Origin: a virus
Strand: one strand, 5' to 3'
Length of the DNA stretch: 22,093 nucleotides
Virus record (IMG/VR): IMGVR_UViG_3300020439_000093
Span: 1-22,093 of that record
The position numbers and the translations under genes were made by a program. Positions 14,249 through 21,743 of this stretch are shown one piece after another. The notes beneath the pieces are model-generated. The model had not been told where the DNA came from. It was given only the letters and a program-made list of their open reading frames with translations, and did not search any database. The first letter of the stretch is position 1. Every line of letters begins with the position of its first letter.

Positions 14249-15257
14249 AACCACAGAAGTTCTTCAAGATTCAAAATTTTTTACAGAAAAAGATATGGTA
14301 TCAACAGACGTTCCTATGGTGAACGTTGCGTTGAGCGGAAGTATTGACGGTGGTGTAACGCCAGGATTGACCGTCCTAGCGGGCCCTTCCAAACACTTCA
14401 AGACCTCGTTTGCACTACTTATGGCGGGTGCATACTTAAAGGCAAAGAAGGATGCGGTAATGTTGTTCTATGATAGTGAGTTTGGTTCGCCACAATCTTA
14501 CTTCGAACAATTTGGGATCGACACCAGCAGGGTATTACACACTCCTGTCGCCAATGTCGAGGAACTTAAGTTTGATCTGGTTGGACAACTTGAGAATCTC
14601 GATAGAGAGGATGATGTAATAGTCGTTATCGACAGCATAGGTAACCTCGCATCCAAGAAAGAACTAGAGGATGCACTGTCTGAAAAGAGTGTTGCTGATA
14701 TGTCCCGTGCGAAGGCACTGAAAGGTCTATTCAGAATGATTACACCATATCTGACTATGAAAAACATCCCAGTGCTTGCCGTCAACCATACCTATAAAGA
14801 AATCGGATTATTCCCTAAAGATGTAGTTGGTGGTGGAACAGGTATCTATTACAGTGCTGATAACATCTGGATTATTGGTAGACAACAAGACAAAGTAGGA
14901 ACAGAAATTAAGGGATATCACTTTGTCATCAAAGTGGAGAAATCTAGATATGTTAAAGAACAATCTAAGATACCTATTAGTGTTTCTTGGGAAGGTGGTG
15001 TCCAGCGTTTTAGTGGTTTGTTGGACGTTGCTCTTGCTGGCGGTTATGTTGCTAAGCCTTCCAATGGTTGGTATTGCCGTGTTGATAAACAAACTGGAGA
15101 ACTGGTTGATCCAAAGGTAAGACAAGTACAAACCTTAGAAGAAGATTTCTGGAAACCTATATTCGAAGATACTGACTTCTCATCGTTCATCAAAGAACAA
15201 TATGCTATTGGTCTGACACAACGTGTCGATATGGATGAGATAGTACAGGATGCCTAA
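14208..15257 (+). CDS. uvsX: UvsX recombinase (RecA/Rad51-like)
   Basis: This 349-residue strand-exchange protein has a T4 UvsX-type Walker A AGPSKHFKTS (58-67), differing slightly from T4's AGPSKSFKSN. Walker B is VIVVIDSIGNLASKKE (D142), nearly identical to T4's. The later VLAVNHTYKEIG and VVGGGTGIYYSAD segments match the family's L2 region. T4 UvsX is 391 aa; the shorter form fits marine relatives. ATG 14208 is chosen because AGGAG (14197-14201) is six bases upstream; a GTG at 14184 and an ATG at 14217 are alternatives. It drives recombination-dependent replication with gp46. It overlaps the dehydrogenase tail by 41 nt and the next gene by 8 nt. Confidence 0.95.
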   Translation: MSIMDKLKKNSKIKTTEVLQDSKFFTEKDMVSTDVPMVNVALSGSIDGGVTPGLTVLAGPSKHFKTSFALLMAGAYLKAKKDAVMLFYDSEFGSPQSYFEQFGIDTSRVLHTPVANVEELKFDLVGQLENLDREDDVIVVIDSIGNLASKKELEDALSEKSVADMSRAKALKGLFRMITPYLTMKNIPVLAVNHTYKEIGLFPKDVVGGGTGIYYSADNIWIIGRQQDKVGTEIKGYHFVIKVEKSRYVKEQSKIPISVSWEGGVQRFSGLLDVALAGGYVAKPSNGWYCRVDKQTGELVDPKVRQVQTLEEDFWKPIFEDTDFSSFIKEQYAIGLTQRVDMDEIVQDA

Positions 15258-15636
15258 ATTAGAACAACAACTCTCTGAAGGGATAGCGTATGAGTTAGTT
15301 CCCGAAGGAGAGTATGGTTGGAACGTAAGGTTACTAGAAGAGTATCCTGAAACCGTTATCAAATTTGGTACGGTTACTCTAGAAGACGAACACTTGAAAT
15401 GGAATATGGAAATTGTATCGTCACCCGACCCAGACCTAACTACAGAGAGCTTGACTTTTCAAGACTACTGTGGTAATATACTACTTAATATAATGGACAC
15501 ATCTCTTTCTGAGGGAAGTGCTATCATCCGTGATAAAGATACGGGTGATGTTGCGTATACTTCAGAAGGCGTAAAAGAGGAACTGAATGACTGGTATAAA
15601 TCTACAACAAACGATACTGAGGAATCTTCTAACTAA
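15250..15636 (+). CDS. Conserved phage protein between uvsX and the helicase (128 aa)
   Basis: This acidic 128-residue protein has GIAYELVPEGEYGWNVRLLEEYPE, then VIKFGTVTLEDEHLKWNMEIVSSPDPDL and an FQDYCGNILLNIMD helix. I associate this pattern with a conserved hypothetical protein next to uvsX in marine T4-like phages. No catalytic motif is visible. It starts 8 nt inside uvsX and overlaps the helicase gene by 50 nt, so all three are probably translated from one message. A role with the recombinase or helicase is possible but only positional. Confidence 0.85.
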   Translation: MPKLEQQLSEGIAYELVPEGEYGWNVRLLEEYPETVIKFGTVTLEDEHLKWNMEIVSSPDPDLTTESLTFQDYCGNILLNIMDTSLSEGSAIIRDKDTGDVAYTSEGVKEELNDWYKSTTNDTEESSN

Positions 15637-16972
15637 CGAAGAGTATACCCGAAAAGTATTACCATTCCTTGCACCTGATTATTTCGAGGGTGCATATAAA
15701 GATATTTTCAAAGAAGTTGCTAAGTTCGTACACAAGTACAACAAACTTCCAACCCAAGAAGCATTTAAGATTGAAGTAGACGAAGGCGGACGTATGTCCG
15801 ATGAGAACTATCGTCAAACTATGGAGATGTTACCTAACATCTTTACCTTCGAAAAAGAAAACTTAGATTGGTTGGTTGAGTCAACTGAAAAGTTTTGTCA
15901 AGATCGTGCAGTCTATAATGCGGTGATGGAATCGATCAACATCATTGACGGTAAACACCCAACACTACAAAAAAATGGTATCCCTGATATTTTATCAAAA
16001 GCACTTGGTGTTACCTTTGATACTAATATCGGTCACGATTATCTAGAGAACGTAGACAATCGTTATGAGTTCTACCATCAACAAGAAGAACGTATTCCGT
16101 TTGATCTAGAATACTTCAACAAAATTACCAAGGGTGGATTACCTAACAAGACTTTGAATATTGCACTCGCTGGTACGGGTGTTGGTAAGTCTTTGTTTAT
16201 GTGTCACGTAGCTGCTAATGCTTTGATGCAAGGACGTAATGTTCTGTATGTCACTATGGAGATGGCAGAAGAAAGGATTGCAGAAAGGATCGATGCGAAC
16301 TTATTGAATGTTCCGATTGATCAACTTGAGAATCTATCAAAGGATATGTTCACGGATCGAGTCGGTGATCTACGTGCAAAGACTGAAGGTAAACTTGTTA
16401 TCAAAGAATATCCAACAGGACAAGCACACACCAATCACTTCCGTGCATTGTTGAACGAGTTGAAACTCAAAAAGAACTTTGTTCCTGAGATGATCTTTGT
16501 TGACTATCTCAATATATGTGCATCGTCTCGTATGAAAGGTATGGGTGGTGCAATCAACTCTTATACTTACATCAAGAGTATTGCAGAAGAGTTACGTGGT
16601 CTTGCAGTTGAGTTCAATGTACCAATCGTATCCGCAACTCAAACAACACGTAGTGGTTATTCTAATGATGACGTTGGTCTAGAAGATACTTCAGAATCAT
16701 TTGGTTTACCCGCAACTGCTGACTTGATGTTTGCATTGATTACTAATGATGAACTAAACAATCTAGGTAAGATACTTGTCAAACAGTTGAAGAACAGATA
16801 TAACGATCCAACAGCGTTTACTAGATTTACTATCAAGGTTGATCGTTCTAAGATGAGACTTGAAGATGATGATCAAGAAGATGAGATTTTAAGTTCCGAT
16901 GATACTCCAGTATTCGACAAGTCTGATGCGTCTAAATATGATAGTAAGTTCAAAAATTTTAAGATGGAATAA
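15587..16972 (+). CDS. 41: Replicative DNA helicase gp41 (DnaB-like)
   Basis: This 461-residue hexameric 5'-3' helicase matches T4 gp41 (475 aa). The N-terminal domain includes LLTNEEYTRKVLPFLAPDYF. The RecA-like motor domain has Walker A AGTGVGKS (195-202), YVTMEMAEERIAERID (H1a-type) and Walker B MIFVDYLNI (302-310). VPIVSATQTTRSGYSNDD follows, then KNRYNDPTAFTRFTIKVDRSKM as the distal motif. The C-terminus is acidic, then ends in a basic KFKNFKME. The ATG follows GAGG by six bases and overlaps the upstream gene by 50 nt. It would unwind the fork for gp43. Confidence 0.95.
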   Translation: MTGINLQQTILRNLLTNEEYTRKVLPFLAPDYFEGAYKDIFKEVAKFVHKYNKLPTQEAFKIEVDEGGRMSDENYRQTMEMLPNIFTFEKENLDWLVESTEKFCQDRAVYNAVMESINIIDGKHPTLQKNGIPDILSKALGVTFDTNIGHDYLENVDNRYEFYHQQEERIPFDLEYFNKITKGGLPNKTLNIALAGTGVGKSLFMCHVAANALMQGRNVLYVTMEMAEERIAERIDANLLNVPIDQLENLSKDMFTDRVGDLRAKTEGKLVIKEYPTGQAHTNHFRALLNELKLKKNFVPEMIFVDYLNICASSRMKGMGGAINSYTYIKSIAEELRGLAVEFNVPIVSATQTTRSGYSNDDVGLEDTSESFGLPATADLMFALITNDELNNLGKILVKQLKNRYNDPTAFTRFTIKVDRSKMRLEDDDQEDEILSSDDTPVFDKSDASKYDSKFKNFKME

Positions 16973-16974
16973 CT

Positions 16975-17172
16975 ATGTCACCAGAGTTCTTAACATTTAT
17001 ATTTCTTATCTGTATGGGTGTCGCCTATTGGTGGGGATATGGTCAAGGTAAGACTGCGGGTGCTTTTATGGCAACTGAAGCAATGATGAACTGGGTAAAA
17101 GAAAAGGCAGGAGTATTCCAATTTGATCAATGGATGAGAGAGTCTGAGGAAGAAGATGAAACCTTTTTATGA
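16975..17172 (+). CDS. Small single-pass membrane protein (65 aa)
   Basis: This 65-residue protein has one N-terminal hydrophobic segment (LTFIFLICMGVAYWWGYGQG, about 6-25) with a small-residue GYGQGKTAG region after it. An amphipathic and acidic tail follows (MRESEEEDETFL). It starts two bases after the helicase stop and overlaps the next gene by 17 nt. Function is unknown; its N-terminal helix could be an uncleaved anchor. Confidence 0.75.
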   Translation: MSPEFLTFIFLICMGVAYWWGYGQGKTAGAFMATEAMMNWVKEKAGVFQFDQWMRESEEEDETFL

Positions 17173-17845
17173 AACAGAATTGCAGTTTTGCGACAACGAA
17201 CTAAAACAAGAAATACTTGATCTCGCTTTGAGATTGAGTGATGAAATAGAATTTATTCATCGTCCGTGGAGAGACATCAACTACGATTCAACCCAAAAAC
17301 AGATCGAAGAGAAAGTAGGTATAAAACTCGCACGAGAATTTAAGAGACGTAGACTTCTTCTTGGTAAACACTTTGGTACTAGACAAACAGGTACACACGA
17401 AATTAGAATTGATCAATACCGTTTACCTAAGAACATTGCAGATAAGTTAAGAGATACAACGCATAAAATTTTAGGGATCGACAAAGATCAGATCGATCCA
17501 ATTGTCCAAATACAAGATGACGGTAATTGTTTATATCCGCATCGTGGACACGGAAGGACATCTTCCCTATATTGTTTATTGATGGGTGAAGGTGCAAAGA
17601 CTGTATGGTATAATGAAACCGAACCGTTTGAGGTATATGACATCTACAAAATACCAGACTATTCTAAGATGGTTGTAGATGTTGAAACAGAATTGAAATA
17701 TGATGTGTGGACTACCTTCGATAATTATAAGTGGCATTCAGTACACAGAGATAAGATAGTAGAACCACGTATCAATATCAATATAAACTTTGCGACACTA
17801 ACCTATCAAGAATTATGGAGAAAACTAAAAGATGTCACAACCTAG
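17156..17845 (+). CDS. DSBH Fe(II)/2OG oxygenase-like protein with an HxG motif
   Basis: This 229-residue protein has a C-terminal region shaped like Fe(II)/2-oxoglutarate enzymes. It has NCLYPHRGHGRTSSLYCLLMG with H129, GAKTVWYN, then FDNYKWHSVHRD with H194, and R205 in PRINININF. The acidic residue expected two after the first His is Gly131. HxG with a distal His and an Arg 11 residues later is the arrangement of Fe/2OG halogenases, where the open site binds halide. It could equally be an inactive or differently liganded member. The start follows GAGG by six bases. ThyX overlaps its end by 14 nt. The substrate is unknown. Confidence 0.5.
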   Translation: MKPFYETELQFCDNELKQEILDLALRLSDEIEFIHRPWRDINYDSTQKQIEEKVGIKLAREFKRRRLLLGKHFGTRQTGTHEIRIDQYRLPKNIADKLRDTTHKILGIDKDQIDPIVQIQDDGNCLYPHRGHGRTSSLYCLLMGEGAKTVWYNETEPFEVYDIYKIPDYSKMVVDVETELKYDVWTTFDNYKWHSVHRDKIVEPRINININFATLTYQELWRKLKDVTT

Positions 17846-18551
17846 AGTAAAACTCATTGCTTTAAGTCAACCGTCTGCTATCACAGATTGTCACACTGCC
17901 GAAGAATTAGTTGCATATTCCGCTAGAGTATCCAACCCCACTAACCAGAGTAACAAGAAAACTGCGGATAAACTTGTACGATATCTCATCAAAGAGAATC
18001 ACTGGTCACCATTAGAAATGGTACATATGACTATGGAGATCAGAACTACACGAGATATTGCACGTCAAATTATTCGTCACCGCTCGTTCTCATTCCAAGA
18101 GTTCTCTCAAAGATATGCAGAAGCGACTAACTTCGAACCAAGAGAAGCACGTCTACAAGATGTAAAGAATAGACAAAACTCTATTCCTATAGAACAAGAT
18201 ACAGAATTGGCGATTAGGTGGAGAAAGAAACAAGAAGAAGTCAAGAGAAATTCTGTTGAGGTTTATAACTGGGCACTCAAAGCGGGTATTGCAAAAGAAC
18301 AAGCACGTGCAGTTCTACCTGAAGGTAATACTGAATCAGTCGTTTATATGGCAGGTTCTTTACGAAGTTGGGTACATTACTGTGAACTACGTAGGGGTAA
18401 CGGTACACAACTTGAACATACAGAGATTGCTGATGAGTGTTGGGAAATTATCCGCACCCATTTCCCTAACGTTGTAAAGGCAATAGAACCCCAACCTCGT
18501 GTTGTAGATGATGCGGGTGTTGATATTGAAACTGGTAAATTTGTTGGATGA
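17832..18551 (+). CDS. thyX: Flavin-dependent thymidylate synthase ThyX
   Basis: This 239-residue FAD/NADPH-dependent enzyme makes dTMP from dUMP with methylene-tetrahydrofolate. The signature RHRx7S is present as RHRSFSFQEFS (82-92), followed by QRYAE. The EQARAVLP segment and a WVHYCELR helix with an invariant-type Arg match the family. Length is typical. It replaces the classical ThyA/Td of T4 and uses the product of the dCMP deaminase pathway once dUMP is formed. It starts 14 nt inside the upstream gene and ends in an ATGA overlap with the next oxygenase-like gene. Confidence 0.96.
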   Translation: MSQPRVKLIALSQPSAITDCHTAEELVAYSARVSNPTNQSNKKTADKLVRYLIKENHWSPLEMVHMTMEIRTTRDIARQIIRHRSFSFQEFSQRYAEATNFEPREARLQDVKNRQNSIPIEQDTELAIRWRKKQEEVKRNSVEVYNWALKAGIAKEQARAVLPEGNTESVVYMAGSLRSWVHYCELRRGNGTQLEHTEIADECWEIIRTHFPNVVKAIEPQPRVVDDAGVDIETGKFVG

Positions 18552-19231
18552 GTGGACATAACATCGTAATAAGGAATAAAGACTTTTTAGATAAGTTGAA
18601 TTCCATCTCAGATGAATTCTTCTCTATGGAGAATTATGAGGATGAAAGGTATTACGCATATCACGGTGAAGAAGCGTTTGATAATGGTGAATACTTTTGT
18701 TCCGATGAAGCACTTCAAGAGAAGTTACAGAACTGGGAAGAACACGATGGATATCCACAAGAACATTGGGCTCAACCTATATCTAAAATGGTACAGGAAG
18801 ACCCTGAAATTTGGACACCGTTTAGGGATAAGGTAAAACACGATTTTGCTAGAGAGATCGGCGCACATACTAGTGCATTGTTATCTTACTATCCGCCAGG
18901 CGGGTTCGTTGGTTGGCACACAAATTGGAATGCAAATGCGTATCAAGTATTGTTTACTTATTCTGAAACTGGTAATAGTTATTTCCGCTATTATGATAAG
19001 CAGTCAGGCGATATAATCACTCTGGACGAAAAACCAGGCTGGCAATGTCACCACTATTATTTTGGAAATAAGGATGAAGAGGATCATCATTGTTGGCACT
19101 CAGCATATGCTGGATGTCGAAGGATAACCCTTGCGTATAAATTCGTGGGTAAAGGAATCGCAAATCCACAAGACGCAATGGCAAGAAACCTAAGAGATAT
19201 GTTGATCGAGGAGATAGAAGATGGGGATTAG
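18548..19231 (+). CDS. 2OG-Fe(II) oxygenase-like protein with an HxN motif
   Basis: This 227-residue protein resembles oxygenase-family proteins common in marine T4-like phages. The core is YYPPGGFVGWHTNWNANAYQ with H124-T-N126, then FTYSETGNSYFRYYD, then HHCWHSAYAGCRRITLAYKF with H184 and R191/R192. The usual HxD acid is Asn126, so metal binding may be altered. The N-terminal ~100 residues are acidic and aromatic, with no known domain. It starts in an ATGA overlap with ThyX and its end overlaps the hydrolase start by 11 nt. The target is unknown; protein or nucleotide hydroxylation are possibilities. Confidence 0.55.
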   Translation: MSGHNIVIRNKDFLDKLNSISDEFFSMENYEDERYYAYHGEEAFDNGEYFCSDEALQEKLQNWEEHDGYPQEHWAQPISKMVQEDPEIWTPFRDKVKHDFAREIGAHTSALLSYYPPGGFVGWHTNWNANAYQVLFTYSETGNSYFRYYDKQSGDIITLDEKPGWQCHHYYFGNKDEEDHHCWHSAYAGCRRITLAYKFVGKGIANPQDAMARNLRDMLIEEIEDGD

Positions 19232-19814
19232 TCGCCGTACTGAGGATATCTTAATAACGATATTCTGTGTTGGTATAATTATTATGCTTGGTTGGGTAAT
19301 AGCAATGCCTAAAGACACTGTACCTGAAGAGGTTGTTGAAGAAGAAGTAGTAGCATTACCACCCGAACCAGTTGTTGATGAAGACCAAATGCATTGTCTT
19401 GCTCTGAACATTTATCACGAAGCACGTGGTGATAACTTTGCGGGTCAAGTTGCAGTTGCAGATGTTACAATGAATCGTGTAGAGAGTTCACGATATCCCA
19501 ACACTATTTGTGAGGTTGTAAGAGAGGCAAAACTATCTGAATGGTGGTTGGAAAAAGGAAAGGAAGTTCCTGTTAGACATCAATGTCAATTTAGTTGGTA
19601 CTGTGATGGTATAGATGATACTCCAACTAACACTGATTCTTTTAATCGATCTATCTTGATAGCGTATGATGTTATAGAAAACAATATGCATAGAGGTATT
19701 ACCGAAGGTGCAACACACTATCACGCTGGTTACGTCACTCCCGCTTGGAGAAATGATAGGGGTATGAAACTAGTAGGTAAGATTGGTGATCATATTTTTT
19801 ACAGATTTGATTGA
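19221..19814 (+). CDS. SleB/CwlJ-type cell-wall hydrolase with an N-terminal membrane anchor
   Basis: This 197-residue protein carries a Hydrolase_2 (SleB/CwlJ) domain from about residue 57. It has CLALNIYHEARGD with the likely catalytic E67, GQVAVADVTMNRVESSRYP, CQFSWYCDG and GATHYHAGYVTPAW, ending in GDHIFYRFD. The N-terminus has a hydrophobic helix (about 10-28) after Arg-Arg, then an acidic Pro-rich linker. This could be a signal-anchor that exports the enzyme to the periplasm. It may serve as endolysin or for local wall remodelling. A GAGGAG site precedes ATG 19221. Its TGA stop lies in the -35 of the next promoter. Confidence 0.85.
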   Translation: MGISRRTEDILITIFCVGIIIMLGWVIAMPKDTVPEEVVEEEVVALPPEPVVDEDQMHCLALNIYHEARGDNFAGQVAVADVTMNRVESSRYPNTICEVVREAKLSEWWLEKGKEVPVRHQCQFSWYCDGIDDTPTNTDSFNRSILIAYDVIENNMHRGITEGATHYHAGYVTPAWRNDRGMKLVGKIGDHIFYRFD

Positions 19815-19840
19815 CAAAACCTGTCTCGTTTTGATATACT
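19811..19840 (+). promoter_or_regulatory. Sigma70-type promoter for the DUF3310 gene
   Basis: TTGACA (19811-19816), 18-bp spacer, TATACT (19835-19840). The upstream TGA stop (19812-19814) is inside the -35. TTGACAAAACCTGT differs by one base from the 14-bp string at 7557 and 11216. The leader of ~22 nt holds GGAG (19856-19859). Confidence 0.85.
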
Positions 19841-19868
19841 ACATATAATAAAATTGGAGAACTACATT

Positions 19869-20297
19869 ATGGCAAGAAACCGCAGAAAACAATCAATTGA
19901 TGATATCACACCCGAAGAGTGGAATGAAATCAACCGAAAACATTTATCGAAACAAACCGAATACGATCCACCAGCGTATGATGATCCGCCAGAAACACTT
20001 TCACGTCTTGGGTTAGGTGTTGATCCAATTGAGTATAGATATAATGAAGGTAATACAATCGATGAGTTGAAACAGTATATCGACTCAACGTATGACCAAC
20101 ATTATTCTAAAAATAAGTTTCAAGCGACTGAGTTTATTATTGATGGTGGTCACGGAGAAGGTTTTTGTATCGGTAACATTATGAAGTATGCACAACGTTA
20201 CGGTAACAAAGACGGGTATAACAAAAAAGACTTGATGAAAGTATTACACTACGCAATAATTATGTTGTATGTACACGATCATTTAGGAAGAGATTAA
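19869..20297 (+). CDS. DUF3310-family phage protein
   Basis: This 142-residue protein has a charged N-terminal half and a C-terminal DUF3310-like domain: GEGFCIGNIMKYAQRYGNKDGYNKKDLMKVLHYA (97-129). It fits the family pattern 'FclGNaiKYi.R.G.Kdg...eDL.KA..Y'. YDQHYSKNKFQATEFI precedes it. Family members are common in phages and are sometimes called nucleotide-kinase-like, without firm function. ATG 19869 is chosen because GGAG (19856-19859) is nine bases upstream; the TTG at 19854 overlaps that site. Its stop shares a base with the next ATG. Confidence 0.85.
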   Translation: MARNRRKQSIDDITPEEWNEINRKHLSKQTEYDPPAYDDPPETLSRLGLGVDPIEYRYNEGNTIDELKQYIDSTYDQHYSKNKFQATEFIIDGGHGEGFCIGNIMKYAQRYGNKDGYNKKDLMKVLHYAIIMLYVHDHLGRD

Positions 20298-21133
20298 TGG
20301 GAAAACTTTTAACTACGGGTTGTAGTTTTGTGTGGGGAGATGAGTTAGACGGTTATGATAATAACCCACCCACTCACTGGGACAAAACTTTCACCTACAA
20401 ACTTGCAGATACTCTTGGTTTAGAACCAGTAATAATTGCCGAGTGCGGTAATTCCAATCACAAGATTTATCGTGATTTGATAGATTATCTTACCGATCCT
20501 GAAAACGATGATCCTGAAATGATCTTCGTATCTTGGTCAGCATTTAAAAGACACGAGTTGTTTGAAATCAAGGAAGAGGATTTCGAAGAAAGACAGAAGA
20601 TCAAACGCTTCCAACATATGACTCAATACTCACCAGAAAGGTTTCACTGGTTAAATAAAGAGAACAGAGAAATCACTGAGTTGTTCATCAACTTAGTATG
20701 GAATTACGAAACCCCTATGATGCATCTATTGACACAGATGAAAGCATTACAAGCACTATGTGATGCTAAGGGTATCAAAATTATGCAGACCCATTTCCAT
20801 TATCGTATGGGGTTTGCTATTCAAGAAATGCATAAACACCAACTCAATGATCCTACCTACTACGGGAAGTTTTCTACGTATGTCAAGAAAACCATTATGG
20901 AACATCTACGATGGGAAAACAGTTTAGGGTTTAGAGTCTGGGAAGGTTGTGATGAACTATCCAGAGATCACACCGATGCACAACAAAAAGATTGGCACGA
21001 TATGTATTACCTCTCAAGGAACACAGAAGGATGCAAAGTCCTAGAATTTATGCACCCGTGTGAGAATACACACACAGCATATGCTGATCAAATCGCAGAT
21101 ATTACCAAAAAATTAGGTTGGAAATTTTCATAA
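20297..21133 (+). CDS. SGNH/GDSL-hydrolase-like protein
   Basis: This 278-residue protein looks like an SGNH-fold hydrolase. Block I is LLTTGCSFVWGDEL with the candidate nucleophile Ser10. A Gly/Asn block follows as ECGNSNHKIYRDLID (49-63), then MIFVSWSAFKRHE. A C-terminal MHPCENTHTAYADQI could supply the catalytic His. Similar phage proteins exist without known substrate; esterase or deacetylase action on glycans is the usual activity of the fold. The long central helical region (about 110-230) is extra. It starts in the stop of the DUF3310 gene, so it shares that transcript. Confidence 0.6.
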   Translation: MGKLLTTGCSFVWGDELDGYDNNPPTHWDKTFTYKLADTLGLEPVIIAECGNSNHKIYRDLIDYLTDPENDDPEMIFVSWSAFKRHELFEIKEEDFEERQKIKRFQHMTQYSPERFHWLNKENREITELFINLVWNYETPMMHLLTQMKALQALCDAKGIKIMQTHFHYRMGFAIQEMHKHQLNDPTYYGKFSTYVKKTIMEHLRWENSLGFRVWEGCDELSRDHTDAQQKDWHDMYYLSRNTEGCKVLEFMHPCENTHTAYADQIADITKKLGWKFS

Positions 21134-21140
21134 AAAACGC

Positions 21141-21169
21141 TTGACATCTCTTGCCACGCTTGTTATAAT
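21141..21169 (+). promoter_or_regulatory. Perfect consensus sigma70 promoter with a palindromic -10
   Basis: TTGACA (21141-21146), 17 bp, TATAAT (21164-21169). The -10 is the core of a perfect 15-base palindrome, TTGTTATAATAACAA (21160-21174). A direct repeat ACGCTTG occurs at 21137-21143 and 21157-21163. The leader of ~26 nt ends with AGAGG. It drives the run of four small genes at the window end. Confidence 0.9.
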
Positions 21170-21201
21170 AACAACGTAAACTACGAAAAGAGAGGTTAAT
21201 T

Positions 21202-21369
21202 ATGGATGTTTATGTTGAATACTTTGAGTTCCTAAATGAGTTGCGTGATTCTGGCGTAACTAATATGTTTGGTGCCGCTCCTTATCTACAGGAGGCATTT
21301 GCTCTTGACAAATATGAAGCAAGAGAAATTCTTGGCGCTTGGATGAGGTCTTTTGAGGAGAATGCATAA
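21202..21369 (+). CDS. Small conserved phage protein (55 aa)
   Basis: This 55-codon frame follows AGAGG (21191-21195) by six bases and has its own consensus promoter. The product contains YVEYFEFLNELRDSGVTNMFG, then APYLQEAFALDKYEAREILGAWMR. The pattern resembles small hypothetical proteins I associate with cyanophage-type myoviruses. It is helical and acidic, with no known domain. The TAA stop shares its last A with the next ATG. Confidence 0.78.
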   Translation: MDVYVEYFEFLNELRDSGVTNMFGAAPYLQEAFALDKYEAREILGAWMRSFEENA

Positions 21370-21743
21370 TGGCGTTTGGACGTAACGTACTAGAGTACGA
21401 TATCTACGAGAACTTTAACAAGGGTGGTTCTTCCCTTCAGGGTGGACTTGTGACTACTTATGACAAGTTGGTTGACCAGTTTGGTAAACCGTCATATACT
21501 TGCGCTGACCCCTATGAGAAGGTTTCTTGTGAGTGGGTTATCAATGCGAAAGTTCTAGATGACTTTGCTGAGTCTGAAGACGATTGGTACTATGAACAAG
21601 TATCGATTTACGCTTGGAAGTATGGACGTATTCCTACTGAAGAGTGTCAGTGGAATATCGGTGGTTATAACTGCTTTGCACAGGACATCATTGAGACTAT
21701 CTTTGCGAAGAATCTTAAACCCGAATACAGTGAGGTGTCATAA
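21369..21743 (+). CDS. Conserved hypothetical phage protein (124 aa)
   Basis: This 124-residue protein starts eight bases after AGGAG (21356-21360). It has GGLVTTYDKLVDQFGKPSYTCAD, KVSCEWVINAKV, a VSIYAWKYGR strand and WNIGG, a compact alpha/beta pattern that recurs in short phage proteins of unknown function. It has four cysteines. No catalytic motif is evident. Its stop overlaps the next ATG by one base, so the four genes here form a coupled run. Confidence 0.78.
   Translation: MAFGRNVLEYDIYENFNKGGSSLQGGLVTTYDKLVDQFGKPSYTCADPYEKVSCEWVINAKVLDDFAESEDDWYYEQVSIYAWKYGRIPTEECQWNIGGYNCFAQDIIETIFAKNLKPEYSEVS

Noticed and set aside
14808-15131. Minus-strand 107-aa frame inside uvsX
   Set aside because: It is fully antisense to a well-conserved gene, with no start signals.
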